Shown: piece by piece, positions 7,896 through 15,587 of the stretch
Layout of the letters: every line of letters starts with the position of its first letter
How positions within the stretch are numbered: the stretch's first letter is position 1
Source: Planctomycetaceae bacterium
GTDB taxonomy: Bacteria; Planctomycetota; Planctomycetia; Pirellulales; Pirellulaceae
Direction: 5' to 3'
Assembly: GCA_002709045.1 (NCBI GenBank)
Contig: PAPJ01000020.1
Span: forward strand, 1-33,683
DNA: 33,683 bases
The notes under the pieces: model-generated
The model's input: only the letters and a program-made list of their open reading frames with translations
What the model was told of the DNA's origin: nothing
Database searches by the model: none
Translations under genes and position numbers: made by a program

Positions 7896-9383
7896 TTATC
7901 CCACGATGCCGGCAAATCGCTCTGCGGCCTCACTCCAATCATAAGCAGTATCAGGTGTGTATGTGTCTACGGTAAAGCTATTGGTGACTATTTGTCGTGC
8001 TTCAGCGATATTGGCTACTGCACCGTTAGCAATTAACTGTACGAGCAGGTTGCCTGTAGCTGTTGCTTCCATCGGACCGGCAACAACTTGACGTTGACAA
8101 GCATCAGCCGTCATTTGACACAACAGTTTGTTTTGCGTGCCGCCACCAACAATATGCACAATTTCAATGGCTCCGCCAGTCAGTGATTCCAACATACCCA
8201 AAACGCTGTGGTACTTTAATGCCAGGCTTTCCAAAGCACAACGAACAATTTCACCCGGCGTTTCCGGAACAATTTGACCGGTTGCACTGCAGAACTGACC
8301 TATGACCTGCGGCATCGACCCGGGATTTCCAAATGAGCTATGATCCGGGTCAATAAACGATTGCAATGGCTTACTTGCTGCAGCAAGGTTTACCAGTTCC
8401 GCCCAACTATACTCCTGTCCCTCTTCGTTCCAAGCTTGACGGCACTGTTGTACAATCCAGAGGCCGGTAATGTTCTTGAGTACCCGGACACTACCGCCGA
8501 CGCCACCCTCGTTTGTAAAGTTTAGCTCCAAACATCGCTCGTTGATAATTGGATCGGCAACCTCGACTCCCATCAGCGACCATGTTCCGCTACTGATGTA
8601 ACACCAATTCGGCTGATTGCTTAATGGCTGGACGGATGGAACCGCCATGACAGCGCTGGCTGTATCATGTGTACCGGGTAAAACGACTTCAATATCAGCG
8701 TGACCGATTTCCTTCGCAACAGACGAACGCAGTTTCCCTAACTTGGTACCCGGCAATGCAATATTACCAAGAATCCTCTCCGGCAAACCGAACTTTTCCA
8801 TAAGACCAATGGCCCACTCCCCAGTTTTCGGATTGAGGAGTTGAGTGGTTGTTGCATTCGTGAACTCGTTCGCTTTTTCCCCTGTAAGCAACCAGTTGAA
8901 CAAATCCGGAATCATCAGCATATGTTCTGCAAAATCCAAGATTGGTGATTCACGGCGTTGGAGAGCAAGTAACTGAAAGAGGGAATTTATTTCCATAAAC
9001 TGCAAACCGGTCTGGGCAAAAATCTCTTCACGACTTACACGCTCAAATCCCCACTCAAGAATCCCGTCCAATTGTGGATCACGATAATGAAATGGATTGC
9101 TAATGAGTTCATCGTTTTTTCCGAGCAAACCAAAATCGACGCCCCATGTGTCGAGACCCAGACTTATTATTCGTTCACCATACTTTTCCGTAGCTGCCGA
9201 TAGACCGGTAACGATGTGGTCCCATTGTTTGAGCATATCCCAGTACATGCGTTCATTGGCTGCCGAACCACCGTTTTCAAATCGGTAGACCTCTTCCAGA
9301 CGAACCTTTTGCCCGTCAAATTCCCCGCCAACAACTCGCCCACTTGAGCCACCAATATCAACCGCCAAATAAACCTGCTGCAT
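7896..9383 (-). CDS. rhaB: Rhamnulokinase-like FGGY carbohydrate kinase
   Basis: This FGGY-family kinase resembles rhamnulokinase, which phosphorylates L-rhamnulose with ATP. The start is ATG (9383) with GGGAG 7 nt upstream; length is 495 aa. Visible features are the phosphate-binding VDIGGSSGR (8-16), LGLDTWGVDFG (75-85) typical of RhaB, LPGTHDTASAV with the predicted catalytic base Asp240, the adenosine-site YISSGTWSLMG, and the C-terminal IVGGGTQNKLL. The next gene is a Gfo/Idh/MocA oxidoreductase, 28 nt away; no isomerase or aldolase is linked here. Other FGGY substrates such as L-fuculose are possible, though the motifs fit RhaB best. Confidence 0.88.
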   Translation of the reverse strand: MQQVYLAVDIGGSSGRVVGGEFDGQKVRLEEVYRFENGGSAANERMYWDMLKQWDHIVTGLSAATEKYGERIISLGLDTWGVDFGLLGKNDELISNPFHYRDPQLDGILEWGFERVSREEIFAQTGLQFMEINSLFQLLALQRRESPILDFAEHMLMIPDLFNWLLTGEKANEFTNATTTQLLNPKTGEWAIGLMEKFGLPERILGNIALPGTKLGKLRSSVAKEIGHADIEVVLPGTHDTASAVMAVPSVQPLSNQPNWCYISSGTWSLMGVEVADPIINERCLELNFTNEGGVGGSVRVLKNITGLWIVQQCRQAWNEEGQEYSWAELVNLAAASKPLQSFIDPDHSSFGNPGSMPQVIGQFCSATGQIVPETPGEIVRCALESLALKYHSVLGMLESLTGGAIEIVHIVGGGTQNKLLCQMTADACQRQVVAGPMEATATGNLLVQLIANGAVANIAEARQIVTNSFTVDTYTPDTAYDWSEAAERFAGIVG

Positions 9384-9736
9384 CAAATTTCTCCCAACTT
9401 AATTACTCCATTCTAATTGAATTTAATAAGTTGATAGCCACTCTTACCAACCTCAATTTCCCCTTCAAGCACTTGCCCTTCCCTAATAGTTAAATTTTCC
9501 TCTAAACAAGACTAATTTATCCGGCTGAAACGACTGATCTTTTTTTAGCCCCGAATCCCCTGGTTATCTTTCAATCGAATTTTTATAGTCCAATTAAATG
9601 GATAGACAACATTGACCCAATGCACTCTGCCAAGCATACAAGTTCACCAACAAAGCTCTTTTGAATTTATCAGATTGAAGCGGTTGCTTTTCTAAAGCGC
9701 AAGAGAACAAACGCCGAATTATATAAAATCATCCTA

Positions 9737-9765
9737 TTGTTTACTTAGTTGATGATGTATATAAT
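9737..9765 (+). promoter_or_regulatory. Sigma70-type promoter of cysH-rrf2 with candidate operator
   Basis: TTGTTT (9737-9742), a 17-nt spacer and a perfect TATAAT (9760-9765) lie 32 nt before the cysH start. ATCATC (9728-9733) and GATGAT (9751-9756) form an inverted repeat overlapping the -35 box, and CTTAGTTG (9744-9751) recurs in the cysD promoter. Such overlap suits repression, perhaps by the downstream Rrf2 protein. Confidence 0.65.
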
Positions 9766-9781
9766 CTTTATTCAGTCTATG

Positions 9782-9788
9782 AAGGAGA
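9782..9788 (+). promoter_or_regulatory. Ribosome binding site fixing the TTG start of cysH
   Basis: AAGGAGA lies 9 nt before TTG (9798). It is a near-perfect Shine-Dalgarno match to the 16S 3' end in this window, and no ATG in this frame lies at suitable spacing, so TTG is the start. Confidence 0.8.
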
Positions 9789-9797
9789 TTTGCGGCG

Positions 9798-10547
9798 TTG
9801 AAAACCAAGAGCCCTGCAGAAGAAACGACATTTCAGCGAATAGAGCCAACTGAAGAATTGTTGGCTGAGATTGATGCTGCCAGTACGTCGCTTGAACAGG
9901 CAACACCTGTTGAAATACTCCAATGGGCTGTCCAACACTACGCTCCGCACTTTGCGATGGCTACGGCCTTTGGTCCTGAAGGCATGACCATGATTCACAT
10001 GCTCTCCAAATTCGCTCCGGAAACACCAATCTTTAATCTCGAGACGGGCTATCAATTTCAGGAGACTCTGGAACTGCGTGACAAAGTCAAAGATCGCTAC
10101 GGAATCGAAGTACAGTTAATTCGTCCTGAACTAGATGTCGTCGCTTATGAAGAACTTCACGGCGGTCCTGTCTACAAAACAGACCCGACCAAGTGCTGTT
10201 ATGACCGCAAGTTATCACTACTGAAAAAAGTGGCTAACAACCTGCATTGCTGGTCCAGCGCTATTCGACGAGACCAAAGCCCTGACCGTGCTAAAGCGCC
10301 CATCGTCGGCTGGGACAAAAAGTTTGGATTGATTAAGGTCAGCCCTCTGGCCAATTGCACCAAACAAGACATCTGGAAGATGATTATGGACGAGGACATT
10401 CCCTACAATCCGTTACATGATCAGGGATATCCAAGCGTTGGTTGCCGGCCGTGTACTCGTCCTATCGGTATCGGTGAAGATGAACGAGCAGGGCGCTGGA
10501 GTGGTACTGCCAAAACTGAATGCGGCCTTCATTCCATGGATGACTGA
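9798..10547 (+). CDS. cysH: Assimilatory APS reductase (thioredoxin-dependent, [4Fe-4S])
   Basis: CysH reduces activated sulfate to sulfite with thioredoxin. The 249-residue protein has the catalytic C-terminal ECGLH (Cys242) and also the cysteine pairs Cys133-Cys134 and Cys216-Cys219 (CRPC). The four cysteines bind the [4Fe-4S] cluster that marks enzymes using APS directly instead of PAPS, so no APS kinase step would be needed. The nucleotide-binding region is around ATAFGPEGMT (55-64). Translation starts at TTG with a strong AAGGAGA site. The Rrf2 regulator begins 2 nt after the stop, so both are one operon. It follows CysDN (left edge of the window) in the pathway. Confidence 0.95.
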   Translation: MKTKSPAEETTFQRIEPTEELLAEIDAASTSLEQATPVEILQWAVQHYAPHFAMATAFGPEGMTMIHMLSKFAPETPIFNLETGYQFQETLELRDKVKDRYGIEVQLIRPELDVVAYEELHGGPVYKTDPTKCCYDRKLSLLKKVANNLHCWSSAIRRDQSPDRAKAPIVGWDKKFGLIKVSPLANCTKQDIWKMIMDEDIPYNPLHDQGYPSVGCRPCTRPIGIGEDERAGRWSGTAKTECGLHSMDD

Positions 10548-10549
10548 CT

Positions 10550-10978
10550 ATGAATATCTCGGCAAAAACTGAATACGCCTGTGTGGCGATCCTTGAACTG
10601 GCGGGGCGCTATGGCAACAACTTACCGGTTCGCATCAAAGATATTTCCGAGCGACACGGTATTCCCAATCGATTTCTTGTCCAAATCCTTCTACAACTCA
10701 AAGGAGCAGGATTGGTAATAAGCATTCGGGGAGCTTCGGGCGGTTATCGCCTGGCACAGGATCCCAAAAATATCTCTCTCGGCCAAGTCATGTCCATCGT
10801 TGATGGTAACGCTTCTCAGTTGCAACAAAACTCTGAAAACTCAACACCGTACTCAGGGGTTTTGTTATCTACGTGGACCAGAATAAGAAGCCAACAACAA
10901 CGGCGACTGCAAGAAATCACCTTTGCTGACCTTCTGGAACAGGCAGCCGGACAGTCTGAAGCGATGTACTACATCTAA
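10550..10978 (+). CDS. Rrf2-family transcriptional regulator, probable cysteine/sulfur regulator (CymR-like)
   Basis: The 142-residue protein is of normal Rrf2 length. It opens with the typical MNISAKTEYACVAILELA, followed by a winged helix: recognition region ISERHGIPNRFLVQIL (about 32-47) and wing IRGASGGYRLA (59-69). It has one cysteine (Cys11) and lacks the three C-terminal-half cysteines that bind an Fe-S cluster in IscR or NsrR. In this it resembles CymR, the cluster-free repressor of cysteine genes in Bacillus. Its position 2 nt after cysH supports a sulfur role and probable autoregulation. Its targets, perhaps cysH and cysDN, are inferred from location and a shared promoter octamer. 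Confidence 0.88.
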   Translation: MNISAKTEYACVAILELAGRYGNNLPVRIKDISERHGIPNRFLVQILLQLKGAGLVISIRGASGGYRLAQDPKNISLGQVMSIVDGNASQLQQNSENSTPYSGVLLSTWTRIRSQQQRRLQEITFADLLEQAAGQSEAMYYI

Positions 10979-11011
10979 ACCTAAGTGACCGATCTAAATC
11001 TAAGTGACCGA
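10974..11011 (+). repeat. 19-bp tandem duplication at the 3' end of the rrf2 gene
   Basis: Two adjacent 19-nt copies (10974-10992 and 10993-11011; TCTAAACCTAAGTGACCGA, second copy with one C to T change) span and follow the Rrf2 stop codon. The near-identity suggests recent slippage or a duplicated binding element. Confidence 0.8.
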
Positions 11012-11286
11012 ATAAATAAGGTAGCCGGCATATTTAGTAACAACGAAAAAAAGGGCCTTTCCAGCAGCCCTTTGTCTTATGGACAAAGTGCCTGTTATGA
11101 CTGTTTTTCCCACATTTCAGGCAATCCGCTCAGCCATGTTACTAGCTACTTGACCGTCCCTGAAGCCGGCACTAAAACTAATGCATTGCTGTAAATATGC
11201 GGTAAACTTACTGCATCCCGGATTGAACTATGAAACACTAAATATCGTTCCATTGATTGCCGTATCCTTACCGAGAAGAAAGAAAC
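10979..11286. other. Intergenic region after rrf2
   Basis: It contains the second half of the 19-bp tandem repeat, the terminator at 11050-11077 and the upstream region of the tsaC fusion gene. An open frame from a GTG at 10985 to 11194 runs through the terminator hairpin and has no ribosome site, so I do not call it a gene. TTGACC at 11151 could be a -35 box, but the -10 is poor. Confidence 0.45.
11050..11077 (+). terminator. Probable intrinsic terminator of cysH-rrf2
   Basis: AAAGGGC (11050-11056) and GCCCTTT (11067-11073) form a 7-bp stem with a 10-nt loop, continued by TTTGTCTT. The A-run before the stem could make it work on the other strand too. It lies about 70 nt after the Rrf2 stop. 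Confidence 0.7.
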
Positions 11287-12432
11287 ATGGCACCTCAAGT
11301 ACTGGATGTATACGATGCGGATGACCCTAGAAAGGTCATTGAGGTCGCTGTGGATTTGCTGAAAGATGATAAAGTTGTCGCATTCCCAACAGAAACCGTC
11401 TACGGTTTAGGGGCTGCTATCAACAATGTCACTGGCATTAAAAAGATTTTTGAAATCAAAGGACGGTCTGAATCTCAAGTTTTGACCTTAGCTATCAATG
11501 ATGCCGGTGAACTTACCAGATTCTCCCCGGATTCAAGCTTTTTAGCCAAAAGACTGGCTCGACGTTGCTGGCCCGGGCCACTCACAATGGTGGTCGAAGC
11601 CACTGCACAGGACAGTTTGATACAATCACTATCAGAACATGTGGTTCCGTTTATTGCCCCGCAAGGTTGGGTGGGACTAAGAGTTCCAAGCAATGAAGTG
11701 CTGCTCTCAGTACTGGACGCACTACAACAACCAATCGCACTGACAAGTGCAAACAAAAGCGGGCAGGAAGATGCGACAACCGCTCATGAAGTAGCCGAAC
11801 AATTAGGTGAAAAATTAAGTTTAGTCGTGGATGGAGGCCCAACAAAAATCGGCACACCGTCAACAGTCATTAAACTGGCAAATGACAAAATTACCATCCT
11901 TCGTAAAGGAGCAATTAACAAGGAGCGACTAAGTGAACTTGCGCAACCGGAAATTGTTATTGTCTGTACTGGAAATACCTGTCGCAGCCCCATGGCGGAA
12001 GTATTACTTCGTGAAAAGTTGTCCCGAAAACTGGGGGGTACCAGCGAAGAATTGAAAATTCGGGTGAAGTCCGCAGGTATTGCGGCTTCGACAGGTTCAC
12101 CCGCTGCATCGCAAGCTGTACAGGTCATGCACAGGCAAGGCATCGACCTTAATGAACACAAGAGCCAACAACTCTATTACCAGCTAGCAAAAAACGCTGA
12201 CTTATTATTAACACTATCAAATTCTCATCGTCGAGCTATCATCGGTGAGTGGCCGGAATTTGAAGATAAAACCTTTGTCCTTGATCCCGCCGGGGATGAT
12301 GTTGCTGACCCGTTTGGAGCACCGGCTGAAATATATGCGACCTGTGCGCAACAAATCGACAACTTTCTTGAACAACGCCTGCCCGAAATACTGAACTTAA
12401 ATCCTCCGGAAAACCTATTTGGAGAGAACTAA
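11287..12432 (+). CDS. Fusion: threonylcarbamoyl-AMP synthase (TsaC/Sua5-YrdC) + low-molecular-weight phosphatase (YwlE-like)
   Basis: I start this 381-residue protein at ATG (11287); an upstream in-frame TTG adds ten residues without a ribosome site. Residues 1-205 are a YrdC/Sua5 domain (FPTETVYGLG 33-42, KGR 58-60, LTSANKSG 152-159), which makes threonylcarbamoyl-AMP for the t6A tRNA modification. Residues 222-370 are a low-molecular-weight phosphatase with the P-loop CTGNTCRS (Cys227, Arg233) and general acid Asp341 in ADPFG. Thr231 sits where Bacillus YwlE has Thr11, the residue selecting phosphoarginine, so this half is probably a protein-arginine phosphatase. The gene is 3 nt from rpiB, matching Bacillus ywlC-ywlE-ywlF with the first two fused. 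Domain calls are firm; arginine specificity is inferred. Confidence 0.92.
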   Translation: MAPQVLDVYDADDPRKVIEVAVDLLKDDKVVAFPTETVYGLGAAINNVTGIKKIFEIKGRSESQVLTLAINDAGELTRFSPDSSFLAKRLARRCWPGPLTMVVEATAQDSLIQSLSEHVVPFIAPQGWVGLRVPSNEVLLSVLDALQQPIALTSANKSGQEDATTAHEVAEQLGEKLSLVVDGGPTKIGTPSTVIKLANDKITILRKGAINKERLSELAQPEIVIVCTGNTCRSPMAEVLLREKLSRKLGGTSEELKIRVKSAGIAASTGSPAASQAVQVMHRQGIDLNEHKSQQLYYQLAKNADLLLTLSNSHRRAIIGEWPEFEDKTFVLDPAGDDVADPFGAPAEIYATCAQQIDNFLEQRLPEILNLNPPENLFGEN

Positions 12433-12435
12433 AAG

Positions 12436-12876
12436 ATGCACATCTCAGTCGGAAGCGATCATCGTGGCTACAAAGTAAAAGCCAAGATTATTGAACTACT
12501 ACAGAGACTAGGCCATTCAACTAGCGATGCCGGGACGAATGACGATGACAGTGTGGATTATCCAGACATTGCTAATTCTGTAAGCCAAAGTGTTTCAAAA
12601 GGATCAAGCGATCGTGGTATCCTCATTTGTGGGACAGGCATCGGCATGGCTATTGCCGCTAACAAACACAAGGGCGTCCGTGCAGCAACTTGCCACGACA
12701 CTGTGACAGCCGAAATGAGCCGTCGTCACAACAACCTGAATGTCCTATGTCTTTCAGCCGATTTATTCGGCGAACGTAGCGTTGAACAGCTTGTCTCTAT
12801 TTGGTTGGAAACGGAGTTTGAAGGTGGCCGTCATGAACGACGCATTAACAAAATTAAAAACACCGAAGATGGCTAA
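12436..12876 (+). CDS. rpiB: Ribose-5-phosphate isomerase B
   Basis: RpiB interconverts ribose-5-phosphate and ribulose-5-phosphate in the pentose phosphate pathway. The 146 residues match the family length. Visible are the N-terminal SDHRGYK (7-13, Asp8/His9), DYPD (41-44), the active-site ICGTGIGM (64-71, with Cys65) and SRRHNN (95-100, with the conserved His98). It begins 3 nt after the tsaC-phosphatase fusion, with GGAGAG inside the end of that gene as ribosome site, so it is co-translated. A strong terminator follows. Use of other sugar phosphates, such as allose-6-phosphate, cannot be excluded. Confidence 0.95.
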   Translation: MHISVGSDHRGYKVKAKIIELLQRLGHSTSDAGTNDDDSVDYPDIANSVSQSVSKGSSDRGILICGTGIGMAIAANKHKGVRAATCHDTVTAEMSRRHNNLNVLCLSADLFGERSVEQLVSIWLETEFEGGRHERRINKIKNTEDG

Positions 12877-13179
12877 AATCCTGCGACAAATCTATTCCAA
12901 AGAGCACGACACGCGTCGTGCTTTTTTATTGTTTTCCAACTCTCTAAAAAGCGTTCAGGTCGTAACGGTTATTATGCTAAAACCCTTGATAATGTCCGAG
13001 ATTTACACTCGTAACGGTCACGACGAATACCTGCTGTGATTATCTCCGGTTACGATACAAATGATGACAAAACGGACTTGTTTTGACCTTTCATCCAATT
13101 AGGATTCAAAGCATCACATATAAAAACCTGACAGACCTACCGGTCGTGTCTGAAACGATAAAGAAGATCAAAGCAACCC
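12877..13179. other. Intergenic region between rpiB and the unknown acidic protein gene
   Basis: After the rpiB terminator I see no coding signal. The 10-mer TCGTAACGGT occurs twice as a direct repeat (12960-12969 and 13009-13018), which might be a binding element. The promoter of the downstream gene could not be placed with confidence. Confidence 0.4.
12903..12927 (+). terminator. Intrinsic terminator of rpiB
   Basis: AGCACGAC (12903-12910), loop ACGC, GTCGTGCT (12915-12922), then a T-run. This 8-bp GC-rich stem with tetraloop lies 26 nt past the rpiB stop and is a textbook terminator. Confidence 0.92.
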
Positions 13180-13743
13180 ATGACCGAAGTAAGATTTCCA
13201 AACAACGAAGTCGATCAGTTACTTCTCAATGCTCAACTCCGAGATGAGCTTGAACCATACATGGATGAATCTGTTGAACTTGTCGATGCCTCTCAGATGT
13301 CAACGGAAGAAGAAAATCACTTCCTTCAGGCAATGTTGTGCTGGGAACGCTCGCCAGTAATCCCCATTAGTCAATGGTTCGAACCTGAACTTCAACTCCC
13401 CCATCCAGACACGCTTTCAGATCGCAATTTATCCAAAGTTATGTGGGACGCTCTGGAACGACTGGCCGAGCAACGCATTTATCTTCAATGCACCGACCAT
13501 CTGTCTGATAGACAACTCTACTGCGTATTATTTCGCGACATTCTTCCAACCACCGAAAAGAAGCTTAATCTTCCTCAGAACAATCTAATCTGGAAACTTG
13601 TTGATTTAGAATCCAATCCGGAGATCTGGCTCACCTACTACGCCAGCGACCAAGAACGACAACAATGGGAATTTGAAAGCAATGGCCTCGCTCCAGCGCA
13701 ACTCGATAAACCAAACAGTCGTAACCTACCCGAACCCTTCTAG
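13180..13743 (+). CDS. Hypothetical acidic protein, 187 aa
   Basis: I do not recognise a family. The protein is soluble-looking: no signal peptide, membrane segment or cysteine-pair motif. It is acidic and rich in Glu, Asp, Leu, Gln and Trp, with the segment MLCWERSPVIPISQWFEPEL (52-71) and a predicted alpha/beta C-terminal half (YCVLFRDILP, WKLVDLES, IWLTYYASD). It starts at ATG after AAGAAG-like purines and stands alone between the rpiB terminator and the exported methyltransferase. Codon use and length look like a real gene. It may be a planctomycete-restricted conserved protein, but I assign no function. Confidence 0.75.
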   Translation: MTEVRFPNNEVDQLLLNAQLRDELEPYMDESVELVDASQMSTEEENHFLQAMLCWERSPVIPISQWFEPELQLPHPDTLSDRNLSKVMWDALERLAEQRIYLQCTDHLSDRQLYCVLFRDILPTTEKKLNLPQNNLIWKLVDLESNPEIWLTYYASDQERQQWEFESNGLAPAQLDKPNSRNLPEPF

Positions 13744-13901
13744 GCTCAGATTTTACGAGTACCTGCACAGTCTGCTGCTTGCCACTATTGAATTGCTCTG
13801 TTCGGCTGGAGTTTCAGCTGCAATGTCTTGTAGAATAAAGTAGACAACTGTTTCCAATGCATCTCGTCTCTTGGCCGAAACCGCCAACGAAAGAACAACT
13901 C

Positions 13902-14654
13902 ATGCTTCATCAACGAATCGTCTCAGCTACCCTTCTGCTCTTTGTTCTTTTTAGTGCTGAATTATGCGTGAGCACACTTAATGCACAACAGGACATCCCT
14001 GACAAATCTGACAAAATCCCACAGGCTCGAAGGATTTATCTGGGAAGAGAAATTGCTCAAACCATGCATTACACTGGTGCTCCGTGGTTAATCCGCGAAA
14101 ACCGTGAAAACGAAGAACGATGTTCCCTGATGCTGGCCAACCTGAAAATTAAAACGGGTATGACGATTTGCGACATGGGCTGTGGTAACGGATTCTATGC
14201 CCTCCAACTGGCAAAGATGGTCGGACCTGACGGTATAATTCTGGCCGTCGATGTCCAACCGCAGATGTTGTTCCTGCTAAGAGCCCGAATGGAAGCTGAA
14301 GCGATCGAAAACGTAACTCCCATCCTAGGCTCATTCCATAATCCACACCTCCCGAAAAACAGCGTCGACTACATTCTTATGGTCGACGTCTATCACGAAT
14401 TATCTCACCCGGAAGTCATGCTCAAATACATGCGGGACAGTCTCAAAGAAGATGGACAAATCGTCTTATTGGAATACCGCGAGGAAGATCCCAAAGTACC
14501 CATTAAACCACTGCACAAAATGAGTAAGAAACAGATTTTGAAGGAGTATGTCACGAACGGATTCAAGCTTACAAGTGAATTTAATAAGTTACCGTGGCAA
14601 CACATGATGTTTTTCGGAAAAGATCCGGAATGGGATAGGCAGACAAATCAATAA
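13902..14654 (+). CDS. Class I SAM-dependent methyltransferase with an N-terminal signal peptide
   Basis: The core (residues 85-195) is a class I methyltransferase: motif I CDMGCGNGFYALQLA (90-104), the acidic AVDVQPQ (115-121), motif around YILMVDVYHEL (157-167) and LLEYREED. Residues 1-29 look like a signal peptide (MLHQR, a hydrophobic stretch, then LNAQ), and this is why I prefer the ATG at 13902. An ATG at 13857 adds 15 residues in front of the hydrophobic part; neither start has a good ribosome site. An exported SAM-dependent enzyme is puzzling because SAM is cytoplasmic; it may instead be membrane-anchored facing inward. Substrate unknown. The stop is 9 nt from that of the convergent DUF481 gene. 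Confidence 0.85.
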   Translation: MLHQRIVSATLLLFVLFSAELCVSTLNAQQDIPDKSDKIPQARRIYLGREIAQTMHYTGAPWLIRENRENEERCSLMLANLKIKTGMTICDMGCGNGFYALQLAKMVGPDGIILAVDVQPQMLFLLRARMEAEAIENVTPILGSFHNPHLPKNSVDYILMVDVYHELSHPEVMLKYMRDSLKEDGQIVLLEYREEDPKVPIKPLHKMSKKQILKEYVTNGFKLTSEFNKLPWQHMMFFGKDPEWDRQTNQ

Positions 14655-14663
14655 TCGCCTCGA

Positions 14664-15587
14664 CTAAATTTCCCACAACAGCACCAGGGAATAAGTGAAG
14701 TCATTCGGCTTATTATCGCCTGGTGTGCTGTCATAACGATCAAGTGCTGCAAGCTTCAAACTCCAGCCATGTTTCTCATCCAGAACAATTCGCCATGACG
14801 CTTCAGCTTCGATACGAAACTCCGTAAAGTTCGACCAGTCCGGGAAGTAGTCAACATCTGCTTCCAGCTTTTGACGCGACGTTAACTGTTTCTCCAAAAT
14901 CAAACCAAACACGGCTTCCGGAACAACCGAGTCATCCGGAGCTCCGATTTCCTGAGAAATACCTGCGCCAAATCTCCAGCTTAATTGCGTAGTTTCACTA
15001 TCAATAAATAGTTTTTGGATACCACCGTTACCTGTAAGGCGCAAATCGAACGGACGAAATTCATCATACTCCAAGCCTAATTCCGCAAACCAGCTTAGAC
15101 TGTTTCCATCCCGTAACCATTGGTGTCCCACATCAAACAAAGTGTGATGTTTATTGACGACATTATTGGCCTTGGAGCGAACATAATTTAAATCAATTTC
15201 TAACTCGCCATGCCGGGTATCTCGTACAAGCTCAACGCTAGCGAAGACTAAGGACGTCTTTGTATTGCCCGTGGTACCATTGCCGCCAAACTCCATGGTT
15301 CCATCCCAGACGGTCTTATCGATCCTAATCGTAGGAACCCAAAAATTCAAATTTTCACTGACGACGTCAACTTCTTCTTCCGGAAATGGTTGTCTACCGT
15401 CGCCTGGTTTTAAGCGAGCGAGACTAGGTCCAAGATTTCGTACTCCAGCTGCCCAGTCCGGAGAATAAATCGCTTCCTGTCCCTTGGGGTGTAATAAAAT
15501 GGGTGTCTGTGCAATGACCTCAGTCCGGCACCAAAAAAAAGTGCTCAGACAAAGCAAAACCAATGTGAATTGACCAAATCGTGCCAT
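14664..15587 (-). CDS. DUF481-family outer-membrane beta-barrel protein
   Basis: The start is ATG at 15587 (a TTG directly before it is also open), giving 307 aa. A signal peptide covers about 1-27 and ends ...EVIAQ. Most of the rest is alternating polar/hydrophobic strands ending in an aromatic/aliphatic residue (LVLLWEI), as in outer-membrane barrels. The pattern NGTTGNTKTSLVF followed by strands, and the C-terminal LAALDRYDSTPGDNKPNDFTY split, is typical of DUF481 (YdiY-like) proteins. Function is unknown; such proteins are often salt- or acid-induced. The gene converges with the exported methyltransferase, with no terminator visible between the stops. Confidence 0.8.
   Translation of the reverse strand: MARFGQFTLVLLCLSTFFWCRTEVIAQTPILLHPKGQEAIYSPDWAAGVRNLGPSLARLKPGDGRQPFPEEEVDVVSENLNFWVPTIRIDKTVWDGTMEFGGNGTTGNTKTSLVFASVELVRDTRHGELEIDLNYVRSKANNVVNKHHTLFDVGHQWLRDGNSLSWFAELGLEYDEFRPFDLRLTGNGGIQKLFIDSETTQLSWRFGAGISQEIGAPDDSVVPEAVFGLILEKQLTSRQKLEADVDYFPDWSNFTEFRIEAEASWRIVLDEKHGWSLKLAALDRYDSTPGDNKPNDFTYSLVLLWEI

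Larger units (their letters stand above)
9384..9797. other. Divergent intergenic region between rhaB and cysH
   Basis: This AT-rich 414-nt stretch has no coding signal. It must hold the minus-strand promoter of the rhaB group, which I could not place, and it holds the cysH promoter at its right end with an inverted repeat ATCATC/GATGAT around the -35 box. A small hairpin GCTTT-tct-AAAGC lies near 9686-9698. I recognise no riboswitch. Confidence 0.5.

Noticed and set aside
9384..9797. Riboswitch (for example SAM-type) upstream of cysH
   Set aside because: The candidate promoter lies only 32 nt before the start, leaving no room for a leader, and no riboswitch core was seen.
10985..11194. 69-codon plus-strand frame after the Rrf2 gene
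   Set aside because: GTG start without ribosome site, begins inside the tandem repeat and runs through a terminator hairpin.
12740..13039. 99-codon plus-strand frame
   Set aside because: Overlaps the end of rpiB in another frame and crosses its strong terminator; no family resemblance.
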